Positions 1-6,152 are shown, numbered from the stretch's first letter. The stretch: 6,252 bases of DNA from Rickettsia endosymbiont of Diachasma alloeum (GCA_020404485.1 DYDT01000138.1:1-6252), one strand, 5' to 3'. Numbers and translations: made by a program. The notes: generated by a model from the sequence alone, not told the origin.

Positions 1-135
1 AAGCATTGACATGATAAATAATCCTAAACATTTTGCTCTTGATAAATTCAGCGCAATATGTTCTTGTAATAAATTGACTAAAGGAGCGGATTGATCTGTC
101 ATATATGAACCAAGTATTGTTGCCTCTATCATCAT
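1..135 (-). CDS. Transposase, N-terminal fragment (IS4-like; cut by window edge)
   Basis: This is an open frame of 45 codons on the minus strand, running off the left edge without a stop. It opens with two ATG codons at 135 and 132, shortly after an in-frame TAA at 139-141. The peptide contains TDQSAPLVNLLQEHIALNLS (residues 13-32) followed by RAKCLGLF (33-40). A short leader followed by a helix of the form 'HIALNLSRAK-hydrophobic' is what I associate with the N-terminus of IS4-like transposases common in repeat-rich Rickettsia genomes. The catalytic DDE residues would lie outside the window, so the family is inferred and intactness cannot be judged. No Shine-Dalgarno sequence precedes the first ATG; the ATG at codon 12 is an alternative start. 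Terminal inverted repeats could not be defined because only one side of the element is visible. Confidence 0.6.
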   Translation of the reverse strand, partial: MMIEATILGSYMTDQSAPLVNLLQEHIALNLSRAKCLGLFIMSML

Positions 136-183
136 GAATTATCAAAAAAATTCAACCATTTAGTCCTTACATCTCTAAAAATT

Positions 184-251
184 GTCATGTAGTAAGATTA
201 AAAGCGTAGATTATCTCGCTTTATTTGGATTCCTGCTTTCACAGGAATGAC
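184..251. repeat. Palindromic repeat (RPE-like) between transposase and GIY-YIG gene
   Basis: The element is bounded by gtcat (184-188) and its reverse complement atgac (247-251). Inside is a perfect 7-bp stem, attcctg (229-235) and caggaat (242-248), around a 6-base loop. The 'ggattcctgc...aggaatgac' core is the same type as the repeats at 4988-5066 and 5786-5857. No T-run follows the hairpin on either strand, so it does not look like a standard intrinsic terminator. Assignment to a named RPE family was not possible by eye. The rest of 136-294 shows nothing else recognisable. Confidence 0.7.
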
Positions 252-294
252 ACCCAACCCATGCAATAACTCTTGATCTTAGAAATGGAAAAAT

Positions 295-567
295 TTACTC
301 TATTAAATCTTTCCATTCAGGATTAATTTTTTCTATTAATTCTACTTTCCAACTGCGTTTCCATTTTTTCAATGCTTTTTCTCTTGTAAGTGCTTCTTTA
401 ATGTCAGCAAATTCTTCTGTATAAACAAGTTTCGTAACATTATATTTTGAGGTAAAGCCTTTAATTATTTTTTGTTTATGTTCATAAGCACGACGTATTA
501 TATTATTAGTAATACCAATATATAAAATACTATTCTTATTAGAGCATAATATATATACACAGTACAT
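295..567 (-). CDS. GIY-YIG domain small endonuclease-like protein (UvrC N-terminal-like, YhbQ type)
   Basis: This 90-residue protein is essentially a single GIY-YIG nuclease domain, the usual size for the stand-alone YhbQ-like family. The first motif is VYIL (residues 4-7), with Tyr5 as the expected catalytic tyrosine. The second is LYIGIT (15-20), containing the YIG at 16-18. Arginines 25-26, the EH pair at 29-30, and a Glu63 in REKALKKWKR (62-71) match the conserved Arg and metal-binding Glu positions of the family. All key residues are therefore present and the gene looks intact. Members are presumed to cut or bind structured or damaged DNA, but cellular roles are mostly unknown. It lies on the same strand as nuoD, 75 bases downstream of its stop, with a palindromic repeat between them, so it may or may not share the nuo transcript. 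No clear ribosome-binding site precedes the ATG at 567. The family call is firm; the function is not. Confidence 0.9.
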   Translation of the reverse strand: MYCVYILCSNKNSILYIGITNNIIRRAYEHKQKIIKGFTSKYNVTKLVYTEEFADIKEALTREKALKKWKRSWKVELIEKINPEWKDLIE

Positions 568-592
568 TTTTATTTTTTAATCTTGTTTACTA

Positions 593-642
593 GATTCCTG
601 CGATCAACGGCATGACATAGAAAAATGCAGGAACGGCATAAT
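593..642. repeat. Degraded palindromic repeat immediately after nuoD
   Basis: Arms ttcctgc (595-601) and gcaggaa (627-633) are a perfect 7-base inverted repeat separated by 25 bases. Between them lies catgacatag (611-620), which resembles the end of the intact RPE-like elements in this window. On the minus strand the 8-mer atgccgtt occurs twice, at the complements of 606-613 and 633-640, so the element looks rearranged internally. It ends directly at the nuoD stop codon. It is less regular than the other palindromes here, so the call as an RPE remnant is moderate. Confidence 0.5.
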
Positions 643-1818
643 TCATCTATCTATCTCACCGAATACTATATCAAGTGTTGCTATAATAGTAATAACATCT
701 GCCATTAAATGACCTTTGGACATAAAATCAAGTCCTTGCAAGTGAGCAAATCCTGGGGCCTTTATTCGGCATCTGTAAGGTCTGTTACCGCCATTAGAGT
801 ATAAATACACGCCAAACTCGCCTTTAGGAGCTTCTACTGCCTTATAAATCTCGCCGGCTGGAACATCATAACCTTCTGTATAAAGCTTAAAGTGATGAAT
901 CATTGCTTCCATAGATTCTTTCATTTTAGCCCTTGTTGGTGGTGCTAGTTTTGGATCATCAGTTTTAACCGGACCTTGCGGCATTTTTTCTATACATTGC
1001 TTGATTATCTTAACAGATTCATACATTTCAAGCATACGCACTAAATATCTGTCATAACAATCGCCATTTTTGCCGATCGGTACTTCAAAATCCATTTCGT
1101 CATATACGTCATAAGGATTTGATTTACGTAAATCCCAAGCTATGCCTGAACCTCTAAGCATTGGTCCTGAAAATCCCCAGTCCATGGCTTCTTTTTGTGA
1201 AACAACACCAATATCCACTAAACGCTGTTTCCATAACCTATTTTCATTTAGCAGATTTTCAATATCTTGAAGTTTAGGTGGAAATTGCTGGATGAACTTA
1301 TCAATATCTTCAAGTAAGCCGCTAGGCAAATCCTCAGCAACGCCGCCTGGTTTGAAATAGTTTGAGTGCATACGAGAACCAGAAACACGTTCGTAAAACT
1401 CCATGATCTTTTCACGCTCTTCAAACAGCCATAATAAAGGAGTGGTTGCCCCGACATCTAAAGCTTGGCTACCGATATTTAACGTATGGTTCAGGATTCT
1501 CGTTAGTTCTGAAAATAGCGCCCTAATAAACTGAGCTCTTCGTGGTATTTCGCACTCTAATAGCGATTCGGCAGCTAAAGCAAAAGCGTGTTCTTGACAC
1601 ATTGGCGAAACATAATCAAGCCGATCAAAATAAGGGATAGCCTGTAGGTAAGTTTTATGCTCAATCAGCTTTTCGGTACCACGATGAAGTAACCCAATGT
1701 GAGGATCAGCATTATTTACTACTTCCCCGTCCATCTCAAGAATTAACCGAAGTACGCCGTGCGTTGCCGGATGCTGCGGACCAAGATTTAACGTTATACT
1801 TTTTGCGTTGTTTTGCAT
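643..1818 (-). CDS. nuoD: NADH-quinone oxidoreductase subunit D (49 kDa subunit)
   Basis: NuoD is a peripheral-arm subunit of complex I that helps form the quinone-binding pocket together with NuoB and NuoH. The 391-residue frame is of full family length. The hallmark [14 protein letters not shown] lies at residues 12-25, with the quinone-site His at 20. [12 protein letters not shown] is at 40-51, and DRLDYVSPM at 65-73 includes Tyr69, which by alignment is the second quinone-contacting residue. The conserved C-terminal segment runs from [11 protein letters not shown] to VFGEIDR at the very end. The start at 1818 keeps the usual short leader before the first motif. The gene follows the unrecognised 1830-2255 gene after 11 bases and is expected to be translated from the same message. 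No strong Shine-Dalgarno is visible. Nothing appears broken. A nuoE gene, which often follows nuoD in alphaproteobacteria, is not in the window. Confidence 0.98.
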   Translation of the reverse strand: MQNNAKSITLNLGPQHPATHGVLRLILEMDGEVVNNADPHIGLLHRGTEKLIEHKTYLQAIPYFDRLDYVSPMCQEHAFALAAESLLECEIPRRAQFIRALFSELTRILNHTLNIGSQALDVGATTPLLWLFEEREKIMEFYERVSGSRMHSNYFKPGGVAEDLPSGLLEDIDKFIQQFPPKLQDIENLLNENRLWKQRLVDIGVVSQKEAMDWGFSGPMLRGSGIAWDLRKSNPYDVYDEMDFEVPIGKNGDCYDRYLVRMLEMYESVKIIKQCIEKMPQGPVKTDDPKLAPPTRAKMKESMEAMIHHFKLYTEGYDVPAGEIYKAVEAPKGEFGVYLYSNGGNRPYRCRIKAPGFAHLQGLDFMSKGHLMADVITIIATLDIVFGEIDR

Positions 1819-1829
1819 GATAGTTATTT

Positions 1830-2255
1830 TTATATTAAAGGTTCTTCCATATTAACAGTACCTAAAGGTAATATTTCAACATTATCATTTATTATACAAT
1901 CAAATAGAAAAGGGTTAAAATAAGCAAAAGTGTTATATAATTCTTGATTTTGTTTATTTACCAAAACAAGTTGGTATGAAAAAGAAAATTCATTATAATT
2001 TATTTGCCACCCATAATTAGACTCAACATCTTCACTGTAACGTATAAATGATTTATTTACAGGATCAATTACCATATGTTTTGAAAAGTCACTAATGGTA
2101 CATAAATGTATATATGGTACTTTTTGTTCTTTAAATGTTTTAAAAAATTCTTTATCTATTTTAAATACAGAATCTTTATACAATGTTAAATTATTTCGTT
2201 GTCCTTTTACAATATGTGGAATCATTTCTTTAATAGTAAAAATTCTAATAGTCAT
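1830..2255 (-). CDS. Unrecognised 141-residue protein encoded between nuoC and nuoD
   Basis: I do not recognise this protein. It has no signal peptide, no membrane segment and no cysteine-rich or nucleotide-binding motif. It starts [16 protein letters not shown], has a lysine-rich middle (FKTFKEQK) and an aromatic-rich second half ([19 protein letters not shown], then [14 protein letters not shown]), and ends in an acidic tail. The mix of alternating hydrophobic and aromatic residues suggests a compact soluble beta-containing fold, but this is a guess. Its ATG overlaps the nuoC stop codon as ATGA (2252-2255), and its stop is 11 bases before nuoD, so it looks translationally coupled inside the complex I operon. 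By hand count GC is about 23% over 1861-2160, against about 41% for 781-900 in nuoD. The frame is open and long for such AT-rich DNA, which supports a real gene, but it could be a fast-evolving or acquired gene with no complex I role. Confidence 0.75.
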   Translation of the reverse strand: MTIRIFTIKEMIPHIVKGQRNNLTLYKDSVFKIDKEFFKTFKEQKVPYIHLCTISDFSKHMVIDPVNKSFIRYSEDVESNYGWQINYNEFSFSYQLVLVNKQNQELYNTFAYFNPFLFDCIINDNVEILPLGTVNMEEPLI

Positions 2256-2842
2256 TTAGCTTTCTCATCGCCAGGTAATACATAAGTAGGGCTGTGCCAA
2301 GGTGAGCTAAAATCAAACTCACGATATTCTATATCTAAATTAACAGGCTCATAGGTTACTTTTCTAGCTTGTTCATCATATTTAACTTGTGTATATCCGG
2401 TTAATGGGAAGTCTTTACGTAAAGGATGCCCCTCAAACTCATAATCGGTAAGAATTCGCCTTTTATCGTCATTACCGTCAAAGTTTACTCCATACATATC
2501 ATAAACTTCACGTTCATACCAACAAGCGGCGTTAAATATACTCATTGCCGATGGGATGCTTTCCTGTTCGGATACGTAAGTTTTAATGATAAGACGTTTA
2601 TTTAGTTTTAAACTCAATAAATTGTATACTACTTCAAACCGTTTAGTTCTTTCAGGGAAATCGCTACCGAATAAGTCGGTTAGTATGGTAAAACGTAGTT
2701 CTTCTGATTCTTTTAAGGTTTTTAAGAAAGGTAGTAAAAAATTCAGATCAACTTTATACGCTATGTAATCCTTAACTATAATAGGAGTTATTAGAATGTT
2801 GGACTTAGCAGTAAGCTTTTCAATGATTTTTTCGAGCGTCAT
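2252..2842 (-). CDS. nuoC: NADH-quinone oxidoreductase subunit C (30 kDa subunit)
   Basis: NuoC is a soluble peripheral-arm subunit of complex I that carries no cofactor and packs against NuoD and NuoB. The 196-residue frame is a stand-alone NuoC, not the fused NuoCD of enterobacteria. Family landmarks are [20 protein letters not shown] (56-75), [12 protein letters not shown] (108-119) and [10 protein letters not shown] (138-147). The C-terminal extension to FSSPWHSP (178-185) is also typical of alphaproteobacterial and mitochondrial forms. The start at 2842 lies inside the end of nuoB (23-base overlap), and an AGG lies about 10 bases before the ATG as a weak ribosome-binding site. Its stop overlaps the next start as ATGA. 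All landmarks are intact. Confidence 0.98.
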   Translation of the reverse strand: MTLEKIIEKLTAKSNILITPIIVKDYIAYKVDLNFLLPFLKTLKESEELRFTILTDLFGSDFPERTKRFEVVYNLLSLKLNKRLIIKTYVSEQESIPSAMSIFNAACWYEREVYDMYGVNFDGNDDKRRILTDYEFEGHPLRKDFPLTGYTQVKYDEQARKVTYEPVNLDIEYREFDFSSPWHSPTYVLPGDEKAK

Positions 2843-3344
2843 ATTTAAAACCTGTAGTGCGTTGGATTTTCTTTTGTAACTGCATAAGTCCGTAAATTAA
2901 AGCTTCAGCTGTAGGAGGGCAGCCAGGGACATATACGTCAACCGGTACAATTCGGTCACAGCCTCTTACTACCGAGTAAGAGAAGTGATAATACCCACCA
3001 CCATTAGCACAACTACCCATTGAAAGTACCCATTTAGGTTCAGCCATTTGGTCGTATACTTTACGTAATGCTGGTGCCATTTTGTTGGTTAGAGTTCCTG
3101 CAACTATCATAAGATCGGACTGCCTAGGGCTTGGTCTAAACAGCATGCCAAAGCGATCCATATCATACCTACTTGCTGCTGCTTGCATCATCTCAACAGC
3201 ACAACAAGCAAGCCCAAAAGTCATAGGCCATAATGAATTGCTTCTCGCCCAACCGATAACATCATCGATTTTAGTTAATAAGAATCCTCGATTTGAAAGT
3301 TCATTATTAAGCAGCTCATCTTCTTGATAAAAATTATTATGCAT
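2820..3344 (-). CDS. nuoB: NADH-quinone oxidoreductase subunit B (PSST/20 kDa subunit)
   Basis: NuoB carries iron-sulfur cluster N2, the last electron carrier before quinone in complex I. The four ligand cysteines are visible: the CC pair at 47-48 in [11 protein letters not shown], Cys112 in [11 protein letters not shown], and Cys142 in [14 protein letters not shown]. The 174-residue length is normal for the family. [20 protein letters not shown] (69-88) is the conserved stretch between the cysteine groups. The gene overlaps nuoC by 23 bases, so translation of the two is probably coupled. Upstream, 110 bases separate it from nuoA, and most of that space is a palindromic repeat, which is unusual because nuoA and nuoB are normally tightly packed. 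No Shine-Dalgarno is seen before the ATG at 3344. Confidence 0.98.
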   Translation of the reverse strand: MHNNFYQEDELLNNELSNRGFLLTKIDDVIGWARSNSLWPMTFGLACCAVEMMQAAASRYDMDRFGMLFRPSPRQSDLMIVAGTLTNKMAPALRKVYDQMAEPKWVLSMGSCANGGGYYHFSYSVVRGCDRIVPVDVYVPGCPPTAEALIYGLMQLQKKIQRTTGFKYDARKNH

Positions 3345-3370
3345 TTTATTTTTACATAAGTTAAATTATA

Positions 3371-3450
3371 TGCCACCCCGTGGCTTGACCACGGGGTCTT
3401 GTGTAACGGCTTGTATCCTAAGATACCACAATCAAGTTGCGGTATGACAG
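3371..3450. repeat. Two-hairpin palindromic repeat (RPE-like) between nuoA and nuoB
   Basis: The first hairpin is a perfect 9-bp stem, accccgtgg (3375-3383) and ccacggggt (3389-3397), with loop cttga. The second has arms ataccacaa (3423-3431) and ttgcggtat (3437-3445) with one mismatch and loop tcaag. The two loops are reverse complements of each other (cttga/tcaag). The element is followed by gaca, as in other repeats here. It fills most of the 110-base gap between nuoA and nuoB. Neither hairpin is followed by a T-run in the direction of transcription, so termination by the simple intrinsic mechanism is not suggested. Confidence 0.8.
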
Positions 3451-3454
3451 GAAA

Positions 3455-3829
3455 TTACTCCCAGTCTAAAGCTCCTTTCTTCCATTCATATATAAATCCT
3501 ACAGTAAGCACGAATAAGAAGAACATCATTGAGAAAAAGCCTATTTTACCTATTGTTCCAAGACTAATAGCCCAAGGAACTAAAAATGTGATTTCAAGAT
3601 CAAAGATAATAAATAAAATAGCAACTAAATAAAATCGTATATCAAATTTTGATCTGGCATCGTCGAAAGGTTCAAACCCGCACTCATAAGGCTCTAATTT
3701 GTCCTTATTATATTTCTTGGTAGATAACAGATTAGGTAAAATCATTATTAAGCTAGATACCAATGTTGCAATACCAAAAAATATAGCAATCGGTAAATAT
3801 TTTTGTAAGAGTTCTGAATTCTGTAGCAT
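3455..3829 (-). CDS. nuoA: NADH-quinone oxidoreductase subunit A
   Basis: NuoA is a small membrane subunit of complex I at the junction of the membrane and peripheral arms. The 124-residue protein has three predicted membrane helices at about 11-33, 65-86 and 95-115. The conserved loop YECGFEPFDDAR (48-59), containing the cysteine exposed in the quinone-site switch region of the family, lies between helices 1 and 2. FDLEITFLVPWA (76-87) and the C-terminal KGALDWE (118-124) are also family signatures. Length and motifs are complete. It is the first nuo gene of the cluster. Its upstream 135 bases are dominated by a long palindrome, and no convincing promoter of its own was found there, so transcription may come from the promoter upstream of the DUF2155 gene. 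Confidence 0.97.
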   Translation of the reverse strand: MLQNSELLQKYLPIAIFFGIATLVSSLIMILPNLLSTKKYNKDKLEPYECGFEPFDDARSKFDIRFYLVAILFIIFDLEITFLVPWAISLGTIGKIGFFSMMFFLFVLTVGFIYEWKKGALDWE

Positions 3830-3849
3830 AATTTTTTTATTGTTTTATG

Positions 3850-3935
3850 GTCATTGCGAGGAGAGGCGAAGCATCGACGCGGCAATCTCAGGATGCTTGA
3901 CAAGATTGCTTCGTCGCTTTGCTCCTCGCAATGAC
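3850..3935. repeat. Long palindromic repeat (RPE-like) upstream of nuoA
   Basis: The outer arms are a perfect 14-base inverted repeat: gtcattgcgaggag (3850-3863) and ctcctcgcaatgac (3922-3935). Inner bases (agaggcgaagcatcgacg against cgtcgctttg) continue the pairing imperfectly. The first 19 bases (3850-3868) recur exactly at 5736-5754, where the other half is missing. The element sits between the ligase stop (3965) and the nuoA start (3829), both on the minus strand. No T-run follows it in the direction of transcription. Confidence 0.85.
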
Positions 3936-3964
3936 ACTATATTCTATATTTACCCCAAATAACA

Positions 3965-5176
3965 TTATTTATCAATGACAATATCGGGTTTGACTAATAA
4001 CTTCATTAAAATTAGTACCCAAATGCTGCTTGCCACCCACCATATTTGCCAAACATTATATGAAATCATGCCGATAATGTAATAATTTATGAAACATGCA
4101 TAAGAGCTTGCCCTAAAATTATCATTTGCTATGTTACCGATTTGTTTGAGATATTTGTAAACCAAGCTTAAGAATAAAGCTAACCCTATTAATCCCAGCT
4201 CTAAGGTAATTTGTAATATGTTATTATGCGGGTGAAGCGGCAAAGGATGCCATTTTTCACCCTTATAATCGATCATTTCACTATCTTTAACTTGGGTATA
4301 TTTAGAAGAATTAAAGCCATTAATCATAAGCGGTTTTTCAGTAATTCTATTTGCAACAAAATGCCAAATAAAGAGACGGTGAGCTGCTGATAGGTGAGTA
4401 GTCAAATATTTGTCTGATAACTCCTTAGGATTAATTTGTCCGGCTATAATTGGAAATAATATTGAGCTGATTATTAGACCAAATATTATCAATTTAGAAC
4501 ATATTGGTTTTATGAGCCTTGCTAAAATAAATACTATTCCCCCTAAGCTAAACCCTAAGAAACTTGCTAAACTATCAGAAATATTTAATAAATAAAGCAC
4601 TAAGATATATAATATTAGAGCTAGGTAATATTTTTTATTATGAGTTAAAATAGCGATAACTACCCATGTAGTAATTGATAATAAAGCACAACCCCGATCT
4701 AGCATATAAAGGTTAAAATTTGCTTTAAATATTTTAGTTAAGAACCCATGAGAGAAATATTCAATAAAGAATAGTGAAATTGCGGTAAGAGTGCCAAATA
4801 TTAAAGCTTTTTTAAGCTGTGGACGATTTTGAAATGGTTTGAAATTACTAACCACAAAACCAAGAAATAAGATTGTAAAGACTTGAGTAAAGTTAATTAA
4901 GCTATTAATAGGTCTGATCGAAAATAAACAAGATATCAAGCACCAACCAGCGAAGAGTAGTTCTGTTTTATTCTCACTACCCCATATGTCATTCCCTCGA
5001 AAGCGGGAATCCAGTAAAATATGCAAAACATTCTTTCTAGATCTTGCGGTCAAGCCGCTGGATGACAATGCATGTATAATAACACCCAGCAAAAACACCG
5101 TTACAGTAGCTGCGACTGATAAGCCGGCAACCATGCCAAGGCTAGGAATTAAGAATATAAAAAAATAGTTTATCAT
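3965..5176 (-). CDS. O-antigen ligase-like membrane protein (Wzy_C/WaaL family) with an in-frame palindromic insert
   Basis: This 403-residue protein is strongly hydrophobic, with about ten likely membrane segments. The O-antigen ligase/polymerase signature is present: a periplasmic loop with AHRLFIWH (265-272, containing the conserved Arg267) and then PLPLHPHNNILQITLELG (311-328), with the H-x-H-N at 315-318, before another membrane helix. Family members transfer lipid-linked glycans to lipid A-core or polymerise them at the outer face of the inner membrane, so a role in surface polysaccharide assembly is likely; the exact substrate is inferred. Residues about 36-67 (including ARSRKN and DSRFRGND) are unlike the family and are the translation of a palindromic repeat at 4988-5066, placed in a loop after the first hydrophobic segment. 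The frame is kept. The start at 5176 is 6 bases after the DUF2155 gene's stop, implying co-transcription. Confidence 0.88.
   Translation of the reverse strand: MINYFFIFLIPSLGMVAGLSVAATVTVFLLGVIIHALSSSGLTARSRKNVLHILLDSRFRGNDIWGSENKTELLFAGWCLISCLFSIRPINSLINFTQVFTILFLGFVVSNFKPFQNRPQLKKALIFGTLTAISLFFIEYFSHGFLTKIFKANFNLYMLDRGCALLSITTWVVIAILTHNKKYYLALILYILVLYLLNISDSLASFLGFSLGGIVFILARLIKPICSKLIIFGLIISSILFPIIAGQINPKELSDKYLTTHLSAAHRLFIWHFVANRITEKPLMINGFNSSKYTQVKDSEMIDYKGEKWHPLPLHPHNNILQITLELGLIGLALFLSLVYKYLKQIGNIANDNFRASSYACFINYYIIGMISYNVWQIWWVASSIWVLILMKLLVKPDIVIDK
4988..5066. repeat. Palindromic repeat (RPE) inserted in frame within the ligase gene
   Basis: The element is bounded by gtcat (4988-4992) and atgac (5062-5066). 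The first hairpin has arms attccctc (4991-4998) and gaaagcgggaat, pairing with one mismatch around a gaaa loop (4999-5002) to 5003-5010. The second is gcgg (5046-5049) and ccgc (5055-5058) around tcaag. Read on the minus strand it contributes roughly 27-31 residues to the ligase without a stop codon. In-frame RPEs inside protein genes are an established Rickettsia feature; which RPE family this is was not determined. Confidence 0.85.
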
Positions 5177-5182
5177 TTTAAC

Positions 5183-5659
5183 TTAAAAACACTCTTTAGC
5201 AAATATTTCATAAATAGGGTGTTCGAATGTAGAAAGTGCAATGCTGCCAGAGGTCATCCAACCTTGAAAAAGTAATTTAGGGTCTTCGTCAATTATATAT
5301 TCCGTTATAGTCATCAATATATAATTATCTTCGTTATACGGATCAAGGTTTTTAACACATTTATGTATTTTAATTTTTATATTACTAAAATATTGTTCTT
5401 CGCCAACTTTAAACGTGAGTTTTTCAGATTTAGCAGTCGTTTTATTTAAGGCAATAATCTCACAATTATCACAATTTTTGAATTCTGTACTATCACTCAT
5501 GTCTTGATCAGAATTTAAAACCGGTGGATCATTATTAATAAGGTTAAATATGTCATTCTCAATATCTTCAGTAGTCGTAACAGAATCTAATTCCTCTGCA
5601 AATATGGTAGGCGAGCAGGTAAATATAATAAACGCTAAAATGGTTTTTAAAGATTTCAT
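5183..5659 (-). CDS. Exported DUF2155-family protein
   Basis: This 158-residue protein has a clear N-terminal signal peptide: basic start (MKSLK), hydrophobic core (about 7-14), and a probable cleavage after Ala21 (TIFA/EE). Cys15 is not in a good lipobox, so a lipoprotein is less likely. After an acidic, low-complexity linker (22-60) comes the domain. It begins with CDNCEIIALNKTTAKSE (63-79), has Cys101, and ends FQGWMTSGSIALSTFEHPIY (131-150) and Cys157. The 'F.GWM...AL...EHP.Y....C' ending is the DUF2155 signature, found mainly in alphaproteobacteria. The paired cysteines suggest disulfides in the periplasm. Function is unknown. From memory, DUF2155 genes often sit beside the gene for the complex I accessory subunit NDUFA12 in other alphaproteobacteria; here the gene lies two genes upstream of nuoA. 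A good promoter precedes it. Confidence 0.88.
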   Translation of the reverse strand: MKSLKTILAFIIFTCSPTIFAEELDSVTTTEDIENDIFNLINNDPPVLNSDQDMSDSTEFKNCDNCEIIALNKTTAKSEKLTFKVGEEQYFSNIKIKIHKCVKNLDPYNEDNYILMTITEYIIDEDPKLLFQGWMTSGSIALSTFEHPIYEIFAKECF

Positions 5660-5682
5660 AAGTAAATTATGTAGTTTTAAGA

Positions 5683-5710
5683 ATTATATACTATAGGCTA
5701 TTAATGGCAA
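5683..5710 (-). promoter_or_regulatory. Sigma70-type promoter for the DUF2155-ligase(-nuo) unit
   Basis: Read on the minus strand, TTGCCA (5710-5705) is followed after 16 bases by a perfect TATAAT (5688-5683). The -35 box matches the TTGACA consensus in 5 of 6 positions. Transcription would start near 5676, leaving a leader of fewer than 20 bases before the ATG at 5659. No Shine-Dalgarno is visible in that leader. In AT-rich DNA a TATAAT alone means little, but the spacing, the -35 match and the location directly before the gene make this credible. Confidence 0.6.
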
Positions 5711-5735
5711 TGATAATTTATGATAGGTTTTAAAC

Positions 5736-5755
5736 GTCATTGCGAGGAGAGGCGT
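5736..5755. repeat. Orphan half of the long palindromic repeat
   Basis: gtcattgcgaggagaggcg at 5736-5754 is identical to the left arm of the repeat at 3850-3868. The matching right arm (ctcctcgcaatgac) is absent: about 30 bases later a different palindrome starts at 5786. This looks like a copy truncated by deletion, or by insertion of the second element. Confidence 0.7.
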
Positions 5756-5785
5756 TGTTTACATGGATAAAAAAACGTTTTCAAT

Positions 5786-5857
5786 GTCATTCCCGCGTAG
5801 GCGGGAATCCCAAAAAATTAAATAAATACTAGATTCTTGCTTTTAGCTAGGAATGAC
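5786..5857. repeat. Palindromic repeat (RPE-like) next to the terminase remnant
   Basis: Outer ends are gtcat (5786-5790) and atgac (5853-5857). The first internal hairpin is perfect: attcccgc (5789-5796) and gcgggaat (5801-5808) with a gtag loop. The second (attcttgc at 5833-5840, and aggaat at 5849-5854) is degraded and contains G-T pairs. It has the same design as 4988-5066, with a two-hairpin core and gtcat/atgac ends. It lies between two divergently transcribed genes, ending 12 bases before the terminase ATG. Confidence 0.8.
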
Positions 5858-5869
5858 AATTAAACCAAT

Positions 5870-6152
5870 ATGATCTATTCAAAAGAATTACTAAACTCAA
5901 TTTTGCGTCAGGATTTTCCTAGTTTTATCGTTAAAGTATTTAACACTATTAACCCGGGTGCTGAATATTATCCTAGTAAACATATAAATATAATTAGCGA
6001 TTATCTAACGGCAGTGCAAAATGGTGATATTAATCGCTTAATAATTAACATACCGCCACGCAAGCCTGAAATCCATCTGCGTTAGTGTTGCTTGGTCTGC
6101 TTTTTTGCTTGGAATTGATTCAACCAAGCGTATTAACGCCAGTTTAGGATAA
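5870..6152 (+). pseudogene. Phage terminase large subunit, N-terminal remnant with frameshift
   Basis: The first frame starts at 5870 and reads 71 residues to a TAG at 6083. Residues up to 64 resemble the N-terminus of large terminases: an N-terminal helix region, PGAEYYPSKHINIISDYLTA (29-48), then RLIINIPPR (56-64), the strand leading into the ATP-binding loop. From there the frame is wrong (KPEIHLR, stop). Skipping one A at 6062-6063 restores SLKSICVSVAWSAFLLGID (from 6063), the expected PPRSLKS Walker A variant and following helix, up to a TAA at 6150. The gene is therefore broken by a one-base insertion in its ATP-binding motif and again near 6150. Intact terminases of this type are several hundred residues long, so it cannot make a working DNA-packaging motor unless recoded. 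Read errors are possible but less likely given the second stop. Confidence 0.8.

Noticed and set aside
1248..1457. 69-codon minus-strand frame inside nuoD
   Set aside because: It is an out-of-frame shadow of nuoD, which is intact and clearly conserved across this stretch.
3082..3327. 81-codon plus-strand frame antisense to nuoB
   Set aside because: It lies fully within the well-supported nuoB gene and is explained by codon use on the opposite strand.
3699..3962. 87-codon plus-strand frame antisense to nuoA
   Set aside because: Its N-terminal part is antisense to nuoA and its C-terminal part is the translated palindrome at 3850-3935. It has no family resemblance.
3850..3964. Intrinsic terminator between the ligase gene and nuoA
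   Set aside because: The hairpin is strong, but in the direction of transcription it is followed by cataaaacaataaaaaaatt, which has no T-run. It fits a palindromic repeat better.
4986..5168. 60-codon plus-strand frame inside the ligase gene
   Set aside because: It is the opposite-strand translation of the palindromic insert (typical FPRKRESS-type repeat peptide) plus antisense of membrane-segment codons. It has no ribosome-binding site and no gene context.
5183..5659. DUF2155 protein as a lipoprotein
   Set aside because: Cys15 is preceded by IFT, which does not fit the usual lipobox, and a standard cleavage site after Ala21 is better supported.
184..5857. CRISPR array from the repeated hairpins
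   Set aside because: The repeats are scattered over kilobases, differ in sequence and are not separated by regular spacers. They are dispersed palindromic elements.
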